Shown: positions 1 to 10,327, counted from the first letter of the stretch. The stretch is 64,000 nucleotides of DNA from Frateuria hangzhouensis (GCF_026410505.1 NZ_JAPMIU010000014.1:1-64000); one strand, 5' to 3'. Numbers and translations: made by a program. The notes: a model not told the origin generated them from the letters alone.

Positions 1-106
1 TGCCGGCCCGTGGTCCCTGCGACCACCTCGACGAGGCCTCATACATAGACGCAGCCGGTCGTTCTTGACAGCAAACGGGGGTTGACCGTGGAGGCGAGTC
101 CATACA

Positions 107-160
107 TAGGGTGGGCTTCAGCCCACCCGCTCTCCGGCACGGTGGCCCGAAGCCCACCCC
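107..160. repeat. Degenerate GGGTGGGCTTCAGCCCACC-type inverted repeat
   Basis: A left arm matching the 'GGGTGGGCTTCAGCCCACC' repeat is followed after a short spacer by a diverged right arm (GGTGGCCCGAAGCCCACC). It is the same family as the copies near 2.8, 30.6 and 43.3 kb. I see no supported gene in bases 1-225. Confidence 0.6.
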
Positions 161-225
161 GCGAAAGTCGGTGCATACGCCGCCGTCCGGTGCAATCCCT
201 CGATTCAGGTCGTAAGCTTGTCCGG

Positions 226-1692
226 ATGCCTAACTTGCGCCTCGCCAACCTGATCGACGGCCGCCTCGTGGCCCCGCGTGCGGACCGCTGGCTCGACGTG
301 CACGAGCCGGCCACCGGCGAGGTTTTCGCGCATTGCCCGGATTCCGACGCCGACGACGTGGCCGAAGCGGTCGCCGCCGCGCAGCGCGCCGCGCCGGCCT
401 GGGCAAACACGCCGATCGAGCAGCGCGCAAGCCTGCTCAATCGCCTGGCCGAACTGATCGAACAGGACCTGGACGCCTTTGCCGCGCTGGAGTCGCGCGA
501 CAGCGGCAAGCCGCTGGCGCTGGCGCGCAACCTGGATATCCCGCGCGCGGTCAGCAACCTGCGCTACTTCGCCGCCGCGATCCAGGGTTGGGACAGCCAG
601 TCGCACGCCATGGCGCTGGGCCAGCCCGACAGCGGCGCGATCAACTACACGTTGCGCCAGCCGCTGGGCGTGGTCGGCTGCATCAGTCCGTGGAACCTGC
701 CGCTGTACCTGTTCACCTGGAAGATCGCGCCCGCGCTGGCCGCCGGCAACGCGGTGGTGGCCAAGCCGTCCGAGGTGACGCCGTGCACCGCCGCGCGCCT
801 GGCCGGGCTCAGCATCCAGGCGGGCTTTCCGCCGGGCGTGCTCAACATCGTGCAAGGCCGCGGCCCGGGCGTGGGCCAGCCGCTGGTCGAGCATCCGGGC
901 GTCAAGGCGATCTCCTTCACCGGCAGTACCGCCACTGGCGCGGCCATCGCCGCCGCCGCCGCGCCCCGTTTCAAGAAGGTCTCGCTGGAAATGGGCGGCA
1001 AGAACCCGGCGATCGTGTTCGACGACGCCGACCTGTCCGATGCCAACCTGGACACCATCGTCCGTTCCGGCTTCGCCAACCAGGGTGAGATCTGCCTGTG
1101 CGGTTCGCGCCTGCTGGTGCAGCGTTCGATCTACGAGCGCTTCCGCGAGCGCTACCTGGAACGCGTGCAGCGCCTGGTCGTGGGCGATCCGCAGGATGGC
1201 TCGACCCATCTCGGCGCGCTGGTTTCCCAGGCGCATTTCGACAAGGTGATGCGCTGCATCGCCGAGGCCCGCGAGGTTGGTGCCACCGTGCTGTGCGGCG
1301 GCGAGGCGGTTCAACCACCCGGCCGTTGCGCCCATGGCTGGTTCGTCGCACCCACGGTGTTCGAGGGGCTGTCCAACGCCTCGACCGCCCACCAGACCGA
1401 GATCTTCGGCCCGGTAGTGGGCCTGATCCCGTTCGAGGACGAGGCCGAAGCGATCGCGTTGGCCAACGACAGCCGCTACGGACTGGCCGCGTCGGTATGG
1501 ACGCAGGACCTTTCCCGCGCCCACCGCGTCGCCGCCGCGCTCGAGTTCGGCATCGTCTGGACCAATTGCTGGCTGCTGCGCGACCTGCGCACGCCGTTCG
1601 GCGGCGTCAAGCATTCGGGCATGGGCCGCGAGGGCGGCACCGAGGCGCTGGCCTTCGTCACCGAGCCGAAGAACATCTGCATTCGTTACTGA
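226..1692 (+). CDS. Aldehyde dehydrogenase, probable 2-aminomuconic semialdehyde dehydrogenase
   Basis: A 488-residue NAD-dependent aldehyde dehydrogenase of normal length. The catalytic pair is visible: Glu255 in LEMGGKNP and Cys290 in NQGEICLCGSR, 35 residues apart as usual for the superfamily. The 'GEICLC' form of the cysteine motif is, from memory, typical of the ALDH8/2-aminomuconic and 2-hydroxymuconic semialdehyde dehydrogenase group. The open frame extends upstream to base 82, but that part lies in a repeat and encodes no family sequence. The ATG at 226 (MPNLRLANLIDGRL) aligns with the family N-terminus, although no strong Shine-Dalgarno sequence is visible. It is 14 nt ahead of carbonic anhydrase and in one operon with a RidA-type deaminase. 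That context supports oxidation of 2-aminomuconate semialdehyde in tryptophan/kynurenine catabolism. Substrate is inferred. Confidence 0.85.
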   Translation: MPNLRLANLIDGRLVAPRADRWLDVHEPATGEVFAHCPDSDADDVAEAVAAAQRAAPAWANTPIEQRASLLNRLAELIEQDLDAFAALESRDSGKPLALARNLDIPRAVSNLRYFAAAIQGWDSQSHAMALGQPDSGAINYTLRQPLGVVGCISPWNLPLYLFTWKIAPALAAGNAVVAKPSEVTPCTAARLAGLSIQAGFPPGVLNIVQGRGPGVGQPLVEHPGVKAISFTGSTATGAAIAAAAAPRFKKVSLEMGGKNPAIVFDDADLSDANLDTIVRSGFANQGEICLCGSRLLVQRSIYERFRERYLERVQRLVVGDPQDGSTHLGALVSQAHFDKVMRCIAEAREVGATVLCGGEAVQPPGRCAHGWFVAPTVFEGLSNASTAHQTEIFGPVVGLIPFEDEAEAIALANDSRYGLAASVWTQDLSRAHRVAAALEFGIVWTNCWLLRDLRTPFGGVKHSGMGREGGTEALAFVTEPKNICIRY

Positions 1693-1706
1693 TCCAAGGA
1701 AAGCCC

Positions 1707-2375
1707 ATGCCGCACACGCTCAAAGATCTGCTCGCCAACAACCGCCGCTGGGCCGCGGACGTCACCGCCGCCGACCCGCACTTTTTCGAGCAGTTGTCGC
1801 AGCAGCAGGCGCCGAAGTACCTGTGGATCGGCTGCTCCGACTCGCGCGTGCCGGCGACCCAGATCGTCGACCTGCCGCCGGGCGAGATCTTCGTCCACCG
1901 CAACGTGGCCAACGTGGTGGTGCACACCGACCTCAACGCGCTGAGCACCATCCAGTTCGCGGTGGACGTGCTCAAGGTCGAGCACATCCTGGTGGTCGGC
2001 CATTACGGCTGCGGCGGCGTGGGCGCGGTGCTGCGCAAGGACAAGCTGGGGCTGATCGACAACTGGCTGCGTCACGTCAAGGACGTGGCGTTCAAGCACG
2101 CCGATGCGCTGCCTTCGAGCGTGCCTTTCGCGGCGCGCCACGACCGCCTGTGCGAGCTCAATGCGATCGAACAGGCGCTCAATGTGTGCGGCACCAGCAT
2201 CGTGCAGGACGCCTGGGAGCGCGGCCAGAAGCTGGCGGTGCATGCCTGGGTCTATGGCCTCACCGACGGCCACATGCACGACTTGGGCCTGGTGGTCACC
2301 GGCCGCGACGACATGACCGAAGCCTATCGCCGTGCGCTCGGCGGCATGGCCGAACGCTGGCAGGCAAAGGCATGA
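1707..2375 (+). CDS. can: Beta-class carbonic anhydrase
   Basis: A 222-residue cytoplasmic enzyme interconverting CO2 and bicarbonate. The zinc site is complete: Cys43, Asp45 and Arg47 in CSDSRVP, and His99 and Cys102 in GHYGCGG. Numbering is one residue off E. coli Can, so the ATG at 1707 fits; an AAGGA lies just upstream. It sits between the semialdehyde dehydrogenase and the RidA protein, and its TGA overlaps the RidA start (ATGA), so the three are very probably cotranscribed. The kynurenine branch releases CO2 at the ACMSD decarboxylase step, which would give a reason for the placement; that link is inference. Confidence 0.95.
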   Translation: MPHTLKDLLANNRRWAADVTAADPHFFEQLSQQQAPKYLWIGCSDSRVPATQIVDLPPGEIFVHRNVANVVVHTDLNALSTIQFAVDVLKVEHILVVGHYGCGGVGAVLRKDKLGLIDNWLRHVKDVAFKHADALPSSVPFAARHDRLCELNAIEQALNVCGTSIVQDAWERGQKLAVHAWVYGLTDGHMHDLGLVVTGRDDMTEAYRRALGGMAERWQAKA

Positions 2376-2794
2376 GCGGGGGCATCCGCACCGACAGCGC
2401 GCCGTCCCCGGTCGGCGCCTATCCGCATGCGCGCCGCGTGGGCGATTTGTTGTTCCTCTCCGGCGTGGGGCCGCGCGAACCGGGTACCAACAAGGTGCCG
2501 GGCAATGTCTACGAGCACGACGGCGGCCTCGCCGCCTACGACATCGAGGCGCAATGCCGGCAGGTGTTCGCCAACGTGCGCGCGGTGCTCGAAGCCAGCG
2601 GTGCGCGCTGGGAGGACCTGGTCGACGTGACCGTGTTCCTTACCGACATGGCGCGCGATTTCCCGGTCTACAACAAGTTGTACGCCGAGCATTTCGCCGG
2701 CGTGGATGCCTGCCGCACCACCGTGGGCATCAGCGCCCTGCCTACGCCGATCGCGATCGAGCTCAAGTGCATCGCCGCGCTGTCGGGCGGTTGA
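2372..2794 (+). CDS. RidA-family protein, probable 2-aminomuconate deaminase
   Basis: A 140-residue member of the RidA/YjgF/UK114 family. It shows the family core FLSGVGPR near the N-terminus and the C-terminal stretch with a conserved Arg and Glu (CRTTVGISALPTPIAIELK). Classical RidA removes reactive enamines, but this version carries extra sequence after GVGPREPGTNKVPGNVY. From memory, that form resembles the 2-aminomuconate deaminases of nitrobenzoate/tryptophan degraders. Translationally coupled to carbonic anhydrase through an ATGA overlap. With the upstream dehydrogenase it would convert 2-aminomuconate semialdehyde via 2-aminomuconate to 4-oxalocrotonate and ammonia. Generic RidA function remains possible. 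Confidence 0.8.
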   Translation: MSGGIRTDSAPSPVGAYPHARRVGDLLFLSGVGPREPGTNKVPGNVYEHDGGLAAYDIEAQCRQVFANVRAVLEASGARWEDLVDVTVFLTDMARDFPVYNKLYAEHFAGVDACRTTVGISALPTPIAIELKCIAALSGG

Positions 2795-2798
2795 TTGC

Positions 2799-2856
2799 GT
2801 AGGGTGGGCTTCAGCCCACCTCATGCGACGGCATGGTGGGCTGAAGCCCACCCTAC
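2799..2856. repeat. REPIN-like inverted repeat, GGGTGGGCTTCAGCCCACC family
   Basis: Two near-perfect inverted arms (GTAGGGTGGGCTTCAGCCCACC-type, each itself palindromic) separated by about 14 nt. It lies between convergent genes (RidA and hutG) and could act as a bidirectional mRNA-end structure. Confidence 0.85.
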
Positions 2857-2861
2857 GTGGC

Positions 2862-3635
2862 TCAGGCCAGGCAGGCGCGCAGCAAGGGTGCGATGACGCC
2901 GCGCAGGACCATGGCCTTGTCCTCGTCCCAGGCGAAGCTGTCCTCGTCCATGTAGCAGCACTGGGCGATTTCCAGTTGCACTGCATCGACGCCTTCGTCC
3001 GGGCATCCGTAGTGCCTGGTGATGTAGCCGCCCTTGAACCGGCCGTTGACCGCATAGGTGTAGCCGCTCTGGCCGAGCACGCCCTGGAGCTGCTGCTGCA
3101 ACGCCGGCGAGCAGCTGGCACCGTCGGCGGTACCCAGGTTGAGATCCGGCAGGCGCCCGTCGAACAGCATCGGCACGCGGCTGCGGATCGAATGACCCTC
3201 CCACAGCACCACGCGGCCGTGCAGCGCACGCAGCCTCGCCAGTTCCTGCTGGAGCGCGGCGTGGTAGGGGCGCCAATACGCGTCCACGCGGCGCTGGACC
3301 TCCGATGCATCCGGTTCGCCTTCGCGGTACAACGGTTCGCCGTCGAAACCGATGGTGGAGACCAGCCCGGTTTCCCGCTTGCCCGGATACAGCGCATGGC
3401 CATCGGCCGGCCGGTTGAGGTCGACAACATATCGCGACGCCAGCGGACGCAGCAGGCTGGCGCCCAGCATCTGCGCCAGCGGCGCATACAAACGGGCGAC
3501 GTGCCAGTCGGTATCGGACGAGCGGCGCGCCTGCGGATGCATGCGCGCGGCGATGTCGTCGGGAACATGGCTGCCGTCGTGCGGCAGGCTGATCAGCAGG
3601 GGCGACGTGCCCTGGTCGAGCTCGAAGATGTCCAT
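2862..3635 (-). CDS. hutG: N-formylglutamate amidohydrolase
   Basis: A 257-residue protein of the FGase family (PF05013). N-terminal DQGTSPLLISLPHDGSHVP and the later WEGHSIRS and RLPDLNLGT blocks are characteristic metal/substrate segments. It hydrolyses N-formyl-L-glutamate to formate and glutamate, the last step of one histidine-degradation route. Start chosen at MDIFELDQG rather than an ATG eight codons upstream, because the shorter form matches the family. No other hut genes are nearby, so a role in histidine use is inferred from family alone. It lies immediately downstream of glutathione reductase on the same strand with a 40-nt gap. Confidence 0.88.
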   Translation of the reverse strand: MDIFELDQGTSPLLISLPHDGSHVPDDIAARMHPQARRSSDTDWHVARLYAPLAQMLGASLLRPLASRYVVDLNRPADGHALYPGKRETGLVSTIGFDGEPLYREGEPDASEVQRRVDAYWRPYHAALQQELARLRALHGRVVLWEGHSIRSRVPMLFDGRLPDLNLGTADGASCSPALQQQLQGVLGQSGYTYAVNGRFKGGYITRHYGCPDEGVDAVQLEIAQCCYMDEDSFAWDEDKAMVLRGVIAPLLRACLA

Positions 3636-3675
3636 CGGGCCAGTGTAACGCCGACCCATGCGCGCCTTTTCCCGG

Positions 3676-5019
3676 TCAGTGCATCAGCAGCATCTCTTCC
3701 GACGACGTCGGGTGGATCGCCACCGCGCTGCGCAGTTCGCGCCGGGTGAGGCCCTGGCGCATCGCCACCGCGAAGCCCTGCAGCATCTCCTCCACGCCGG
3801 GCCCGAGCGCATGCATGCCGAGCACGCGTTCGTCGTCGCCCGTGCAGACCAGCTTCATCACGGTGGGCTGGCGGTGTCCGGCCACCGCGAACTGCAAGGG
3901 CACGAAGTGTTTGGTGTACACCCGCACCGCATCCCCATGGCGCGCCCGCGCCTGCGCCTCGGTCAGGCCGATCTTGCCCAGCGGCGGGTCGGCGAAGACC
4001 ACGGTGGGTATCGCCTGGTAATCGAAGGACGCCTGCGGCTGCCCGCCGAACAGCCGCTCGACCAGCGCGTAGCCCGCCGATACCGCCACCGGCGTGAGTG
4101 CCGGGCAGGCGGTGGCGTCGCCGATCGCGCTGATGCCGGGCACGGTCGTGTTCTGGTGCGCATCGACCTGGATGAATCCCTTGTCGTCGCGCGCCACGCC
4201 GACCTCGTCCAGCCCCAGGCCATCGCTGTTGGGCACGCGCCCGACCGCCCACAACACCGATTCGTAGGGTCCGTGCGCCGCACCGCGGGCATCGTCCAGC
4301 AGCAATTCGCCGGCCTGGCCGCGGGCCGCGGTGACGTTGCTCTGCGGCGTGATCCGGATGCCCTGCCCGCGCATCTGCGCGGACAGCGCCTGCGCCAGCT
4401 CGGCGTCGAAACCGTCCAGCAGTTGCTTGCGGATCAGCATCTCCACCTCGCAACCCAGCGCCCGAAGCAGGCAGGCAAACTCGGTGGCCACATAGCCGCC
4501 GCCGACGATGCCGATCGACCGCGGCAAAGCACTCAACGAGAAAATGTCGTCGGACACCATGCCGAGCTCGAAACCGGTCAGCGGCAGCCGACGGGGCCGC
4601 GCGCCGGTGGCGATCACGATCTGCGGCGCGCGATAGCGCGTGCCGCCGGCTTCGACCGTGTCGCGATCCACCAACCGCCCTTGCGCGCCGAGCCACGCCA
4701 CGCCAGCCTCGTCCAGCCGCTGCGCATAGCGCTGGCGGATGCCCTCGATGTAGCGGTCGCGCAGGCCGCGGAAATGGTTCCAGTCCAGCCGCCCCGGCGC
4801 CAGGTCGAAGCCGTAGTCCGCCGCAAGCGCCTGCGCCTGCGCCAGCTGCGAGGCGAACCAGAGCGCCTTCTTCGGCACGCAACCGAGATTCACGCAGGTA
4901 CCGCCCGGCGGTCCGGAATCCAGCAGTGCCACCTTTGCGCCGTACCGCGCCGCGCGCTGCGCCACCGTCAGGCCACCGGAACCGGCGCCCAGCACGATCA
5001 GGTCGAAATCGGAAGTCAT
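3676..5019 (-). CDS. gor: Glutathione-disulfide reductase
   Basis: A 447-residue FAD/NAD(P) pyridine nucleotide-disulfide oxidoreductase. It has an N-terminal FAD fingerprint GAGSGG, redox-active Cys42/Cys47 in GGTCVNLGCVPKK (same numbering as E. coli Gor), a second dinucleotide fold (GGGYVATE), and a C-terminal HPTSSEE with the catalytic His-Glu. The TCVNLGC and HPTSSEE forms point to glutathione reductase rather than lipoamide dehydrogenase. A GGAGGGG ribosome site precedes the ATG at 5019; the longer upstream frame is not needed. It regenerates GSH from GSSG with NADPH. hutG follows on the same strand. Confidence 0.92.
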   Translation of the reverse strand: MTSDFDLIVLGAGSGGLTVAQRAARYGAKVALLDSGPPGGTCVNLGCVPKKALWFASQLAQAQALAADYGFDLAPGRLDWNHFRGLRDRYIEGIRQRYAQRLDEAGVAWLGAQGRLVDRDTVEAGGTRYRAPQIVIATGARPRRLPLTGFELGMVSDDIFSLSALPRSIGIVGGGYVATEFACLLRALGCEVEMLIRKQLLDGFDAELAQALSAQMRGQGIRITPQSNVTAARGQAGELLLDDARGAAHGPYESVLWAVGRVPNSDGLGLDEVGVARDDKGFIQVDAHQNTTVPGISAIGDATACPALTPVAVSAGYALVERLFGGQPQASFDYQAIPTVVFADPPLGKIGLTEAQARARHGDAVRVYTKHFVPLQFAVAGHRQPTVMKLVCTGDDERVLGMHALGPGVEEMLQGFAVAMRQGLTRRELRSAVAIHPTSSEEMLLMH

Positions 5020-5177
5020 GGCCCCTCCGTGATGGTTCCGCCCAGCATGCCAACCCCGGGTTGGCCGGATGTGAACGGGAACGTCGCCGCCCCCTCCACG
5101 GCCCAGTCGCATGGCCCTTGCCCGAACCGCCATGCGGCGCCTAGTCTGGCTCCGGGCACTCCAGGGGAAATAAGCGC

Positions 5178-6620
5178 ATGCCGTTTCGCTTGACCGTTGT
5201 TCTTGCCTGCGTGCTGGCCGCCGCATCGACCCAGCCTGTCCCGGTGCAGGCGAGCGATATCTCCACCCGGCAGTTGCTGGCCGCCATGCGCGACACCAAC
5301 GAGCTCGGCCGCTATGGCTACCTGCTGCAGGCCATGCCGCAACTGGAGCCGGCCGACAGGGGCATGGCGCAACAGTACTTCGCCTTCAGCGAGAACGAAC
5401 TGGGGCTCTACGGCGAGGCGGTGCGGGATTTCCCGCTGAAGGCCCGCCTGCCCGGCGATACCAAACTGCCCTCGCCCTCGGACTGGCAGGCCACCGACGC
5501 GGTGGATGCCATCGTCGACCTGGCTGCGCACCGGCGCGTGGTGATGGTCAACGAGGCACACCATGACGCCCACACCCGGCTGCTGACGCTCGAACTGCTG
5601 CCCCGGCTGCGGGCGATCGGTTACACCCACCTGGCCATCGAGGCGCTCACCGAAGACAACTCGCCGCTGCGCCAGCGCGGCTACCCCACCAGGCGCAGCG
5701 GCACCGAATACCTGCGCGAACCGGTCTACGGCGAAATCGTCCGCGAGGCGCTGCGGCTGGGCTACGTGCTGGTGGCGTACGACGGGGCGGACCATGGCGC
5801 CGACGACCGCGAAAAGGGCCAGGCGCGCGCGCTCTACGACAAGGTGCTCGCCGGCAACCCGAAAGCGAAGCTGCTGGTGCATGCCGGCTACGCGCACATC
5901 GACCAGGCGCGCGGCCGGCTCGGCAACGTGCTGCCGATGGCCGCGCGCCTGCACGCGCTGACCGGCCTGGACATCCTCAGCATCGACCAGACCGACGTGC
6001 GCGAGGAAGAGCCGTCCAACGAGCTGGAGGCCCACCGCATGGTCAACAACGCCGTGCGCACCGGCGACTCGCTGCGCGGCGTGCCGCCCAGCGGCCTCAC
6101 GCCGCACCTGGACGCGCGCGGCATCCTGCGCCAGCCCTACCACCAGATCGTGCAGGCGTTCCATCCTCACGGGCCGATCGTGCTGCGCCATGCCGGTGAC
6201 GGCCGGTTCTGGAGCGCTCGCCCGCGGCTTTACGACATGAACGTGATCCTGCCGCCGGCCAACCAGCGAGTCAGCTCCTACGTGCGCGACCGCGTGATCT
6301 CGCTGCGGGTCGACGGCAAGACCGCGATCGCCCTGCCGCCCGCGGCCGACGGCCACCGCCCCGGCTGGCTGTCACTGGACGGCCGGCGCAGGCCGGTGCC
6401 GGTCAGCCCGGATCTGTGCGCGCAGACCTTCCCCTGCCTGGTGGAAGCCCATTACGCCAGCGAGTCGGACGATGCCGTGGCCGCCGATCGCTACGTGTTC
6501 CTCGAAGGCGGCGCCGGCAACACCCTGTGGTTGCGGCCGGGTCGCTACCGGTTGCGCAGCCTGGATGCCGCCGGCAAGGTGCTGGCGACCCGGCCCGTGC
6601 GCGTGGATGCGGCGCATTGA
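5178..6620 (+). CDS. Secreted protein with EreA/ChaN-like domain
   Basis: A 480-residue protein with a Sec signal peptide (about residues 1-25, ending VQA-S). The segment VVMVNEAHHDAHTRL...THLAIEAL resembles the 'GE-x-x-H...IEA' core of the erythromycin-esterase/ChaN/TraB-like superfamily, and LLVHAGYAHIDQ matches its later 'VHAG' block. So the central region is probably that fold, with a possible metal or heme site. The C-terminal ~130 residues look like a separate beta-rich domain. Divergent from gor across 158 nt. Function unknown; neither heme binding nor esterase activity can be shown from sequence. ATG at 5178 follows an AGGGGAAAT-type ribosome site. Confidence 0.6.
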   Translation: MPFRLTVVLACVLAAASTQPVPVQASDISTRQLLAAMRDTNELGRYGYLLQAMPQLEPADRGMAQQYFAFSENELGLYGEAVRDFPLKARLPGDTKLPSPSDWQATDAVDAIVDLAAHRRVVMVNEAHHDAHTRLLTLELLPRLRAIGYTHLAIEALTEDNSPLRQRGYPTRRSGTEYLREPVYGEIVREALRLGYVLVAYDGADHGADDREKGQARALYDKVLAGNPKAKLLVHAGYAHIDQARGRLGNVLPMAARLHALTGLDILSIDQTDVREEEPSNELEAHRMVNNAVRTGDSLRGVPPSGLTPHLDARGILRQPYHQIVQAFHPHGPIVLRHAGDGRFWSARPRLYDMNVILPPANQRVSSYVRDRVISLRVDGKTAIALPPAADGHRPGWLSLDGRRRPVPVSPDLCAQTFPCLVEAHYASESDDAVAADRYVFLEGGAGNTLWLRPGRYRLRSLDAAGKVLATRPVRVDAAH

Positions 6621-6697
6621 GAGCTGCAGTGCCGCCTCACCAACTTGACGCAAGCCATTGATTGGATAAGCTCGGGCAAAACACTACCGAGGTAGCC

Positions 6698-7255
6698 ATG
6701 ACCGGGTCCGGACGCCTTTTCTCCGCCACGCGCCTGCGCCTGGTCCTGGTCGGGACGACGGCGCTGCTGCTGGCCGCCTGCGCCGGCGACCCGCACCGTC
6801 GCCAGCCCACGTTCAAGACCTCGCACTCGTCCCTGGCCGACCTGCCGCCGAAGGCTCCCTCGGCGGCCAGCGCGGGCACCGCCAACGATGTGTTGTTCCG
6901 CGCCATCGCACTGGTCGGCACGCCTTACCAGTGGGGAGGCAACACGCCCGATGGCGGCTTCGACTGCAGCGGGCTGGTCGACTACATCTATCGCAACGCA
7001 GCGGACATCCTGCTGCCGCACAACTCGCGTGCCATGTCCGAAGTGGACGGGCGCAAGGTGCGGCGGATGAGGGAGCTGGCCAGCGGCGACCTGGTGTTCT
7101 TCGACATCGGCGGCGACATCAGCCACGTGGGCGTCTACGTGGGCAAGGGCCGCTTCGTGCATGCACCCAACAGCGGCGGCACCGTGAGGCTGGACGACAT
7201 CGACGGGCCGTACTGGCGCGACCATTTCGCGTTCGGAAAGCGGTTGCTGGATTGA
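6698..7255 (+). CDS. NlpC/P60-family lipoprotein, probable cell-wall endopeptidase
   Basis: A 185-residue lipoprotein: signal sequence with lipobox LLAAC (Cys28), a low-complexity linker, then an NlpC/P60 domain with catalytic Cys90 (GGFDCSGLVDY), His143 (ISHVGVYVG) and a third polar residue at His155. The family cleaves peptide stems of murein (Spr/MepS-like). A GAGGT site seven bases before the ATG at 6698 supports this start over the ATG at 6662. No operon partner; the gene is 78 nt after the EreA-like gene and converges on slyD. Confidence 0.85.
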   Translation: MTGSGRLFSATRLRLVLVGTTALLLAACAGDPHRRQPTFKTSHSSLADLPPKAPSAASAGTANDVLFRAIALVGTPYQWGGNTPDGGFDCSGLVDYIYRNAADILLPHNSRAMSEVDGRKVRRMRELASGDLVFFDIGGDISHVGVYVGKGRFVHAPNSGGTVRLDDIDGPYWRDHFAFGKRLLD

Positions 7256-7329
7256 GGGCTGGGCTGGATTGGCCCCGAGCTTTTCCCCGGAGGGCAGGGG
7301 CAAAGGAAAGGGCCGAGGCCAGGTCGATC

Positions 7330-7362
7330 CCTCATCCCAACCTTCTCCCCGCAGGGGAGAAG
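7330..7362. repeat. CTTCTCCCC-GGGGAGAAG palindrome with CCCTCATCCCAAC flank
   Basis: Inverted repeat CCTTCTCCCC/GGGGAGAAGG preceded by a CCCTCA-CCCAA-like stretch. It resembles the element found three times at 37.8-38.5 kb. Confidence 0.5.
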
Positions 7363-7371
7363 GTGCGAAGG

Positions 7372-7395
7372 AAAACGGCGCCCGAGGGCGCCGTT
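7372..7395 (-). terminator. Intrinsic terminator of slyD
   Basis: A perfect 10-bp stem (AACGGCGCCC/GGGCGCCGTT) with a tiny loop, followed on the minus strand by TTTT. It lies 41 nt past the slyD stop codon. Confidence 0.65.
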
Positions 7396-7435
7396 GTCGT
7401 TACCGTTTGAAGCGCGTCCTGGCGCGCTTCGCGCT

Positions 7436-7921
7436 TCAGTGCGCTTCCTGCCCCGGCGGATGCGCGTGCCCATGTTTGAGCTCATCCTCGGTCGCCTCGC
7501 GCACGCCCTCGATCGCCACGTCGAAATGCAGCGTCTTGCCGGCCATCGGATGGTTGAGGTCCACGTCGATCGTGCTCATGCCGACCTTGTGCACGGTCAC
7601 TGCGCGATGGCCGCCTTCCTTCAGCGACAGCACCGTGGCCATGCCCGGCTTGAGCTTGGCCGCCTGCTGGAAATATTTCTTCGGCACGCGCTGGATGCGG
7701 CCGTCCTCGCGCTCGCCGTAGCCCTCGGCCGGCGCGATGTCCACGGCGAGCGTGTCGCCCGCCTCGTGGCCTTCCAGCGCCTTCTCCAGGCCCGGGATGA
7801 GCTGGCCGTGGCCGAGCAGGATCCACAGCGGCTCGCCGTTGTCGTGCGAGTTTTCCACCTTGTCGCCGTCCACCGTGAGCGTGTAGTGGAACGCGATGAC
7901 GTTGTCCTTGCCTGCCTTCAT
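7436..7921 (-). CDS. slyD: FKBP-type peptidyl-prolyl cis-trans isomerase, SlyD family
   Basis: A 161-residue cytoplasmic PPIase/chaperone. The N-terminal FKBP strands (VIAFHYTLTVDGDKVENS), the GHGQLIPGLEKALEG turn and the inserted IF chaperone domain are all present. The C-terminus is short and only moderately His-rich (HGHAHPPGQEAH), much less than the metal-binding tail of E. coli SlyD. Weak nickel binding is possible but a full metallochaperone role is less sure. Single gene with its own terminator; start ATG at 7921 matches the family N-terminus. Confidence 0.9.
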   Translation of the reverse strand: MKAGKDNVIAFHYTLTVDGDKVENSHDNGEPLWILLGHGQLIPGLEKALEGHEAGDTLAVDIAPAEGYGEREDGRIQRVPKKYFQQAAKLKPGMATVLSLKEGGHRAVTVHKVGMSTIDVDLNHPMAGKTLHFDVAIEGVREATEDELKHGHAHPPGQEAH

Positions 7922-8216
7922 TGCCTGTCTCGTGGGAATGCGAAACCCGGGATTCTATCAGGCCCGCGACCGGCCGAAGCGCCCGCCGGCGTGGATCACG
8001 GGCCGGCTCACGCAATGTGAACGGCACGCTCATGCCGCCGCTTCCAGCATCGGCTCCGGCCATCAAGCTGGCACGCGGTCGTGTGCAGCTGCGACGAGCA
8101 TGTTGCGCAGCAAGATGCCATCTCCCCAGAGCGACGTAGCGTGCCCAGCCGGCACCTCGCCTCCTTGGGGATCGGCGAGTGCCGACACATGGCGCGACGG
8201 GGCAGGAGGCTACTGA

Positions 8217-9821
<1,605 letters not shown>

Positions 9822-9845
9822 CCGCCAGACCGTCGCATGACCAAA

Positions 9846-9873
9846 GAGCCCGGCTTCGCGCCGGGCTCATTTT
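9846..9873 (+). terminator. Intrinsic terminator of the M4 protease gene
   Basis: Eight-bp stem GAGCCCGG/CCGGGCTC with a 7-nt loop, then ATTTT, 25 nt past the stop. Confidence 0.8.
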
Positions 9874-9991
9874 GCGAGAGTCCAATGTGGGGCCCGACGT
9901 GCCGCGCAGCGCTTACGCAACCTCGAATTACCCCTCTGGCGCGATCCCTTGTAGGGAACCTCGAAAACCCCGAATGCTTGCGACGCCCACT

Positions 9992-10014
9992 GTAGGAGCC
10001 CACTTGTGGGCTAC
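9992..10014. repeat. Short GTAGGAGCCCACTTGTGGGC hairpin
   Basis: One self-complementary arm of the 'GTAGGAGCCCACTTGTGGGC' family (ending GGGCTAC). The flanks match the 25.0 kb element. Confidence 0.75.
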
Positions 10015-10051
10015 AAAAGCGTCGCGCGAAAGAGAGTTATTCAAGGTTCCC

Positions 10052-10120
10052 TGTAGGAGCGCACCTGTGCGCGACCGCCCGGAGGGCCAGGCCAACGGCC
10101 GCGCACAGCTGCGCTCCCAC
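10052..10120. repeat. REPIN-like inverted repeat, GTAGGAGCGCACC family
   Basis: Arm GTAGGAGCGCACCTGTGCGCG is paired with a downstream CGCGCACAGCTGCGCTCCCAC arm. Same family as copies at 42.0, 44.4 and 55.6 kb. Confidence 0.75.
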
Positions 10121-10327
10121 GGAGATCCGGCCGGTTTTGCGACGTTGCCTCATGGCGCATCGTCGCCGACGCGAGCCACTCGATAGCACGCCTGGGCGCG
10201 CATGCGCTGCCTGCACATCCGGCGCGCGGAGGCCGCCTATACTGGCGTCCCGTCCGCGGAGTGCGACCATGCAGCGATCGTCCCGACACGAGGCCCGCCC
10301 CGCGCCCGGCCAACCGGAGCGCCAGCC

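Larger units (their letters stand above)
9874..10327. other. Repeat-filled intergenic region without a supported gene
   Basis: No coding sequence with family support. It contains a short GTAGGAGCCCAC-type hairpin at 9992-10014, a GTAGGAGCGCACC-type pair at 10052-10120, and between them sequence shared in reverse complement with the large palindrome at 25.0-25.16 kb. Confidence 0.6.

Noticed and set aside
82-225. Upstream extension of the aldehyde dehydrogenase frame
   Set aside because: It crosses a repeat and has no family similarity; the conserved N-terminus begins at 226.
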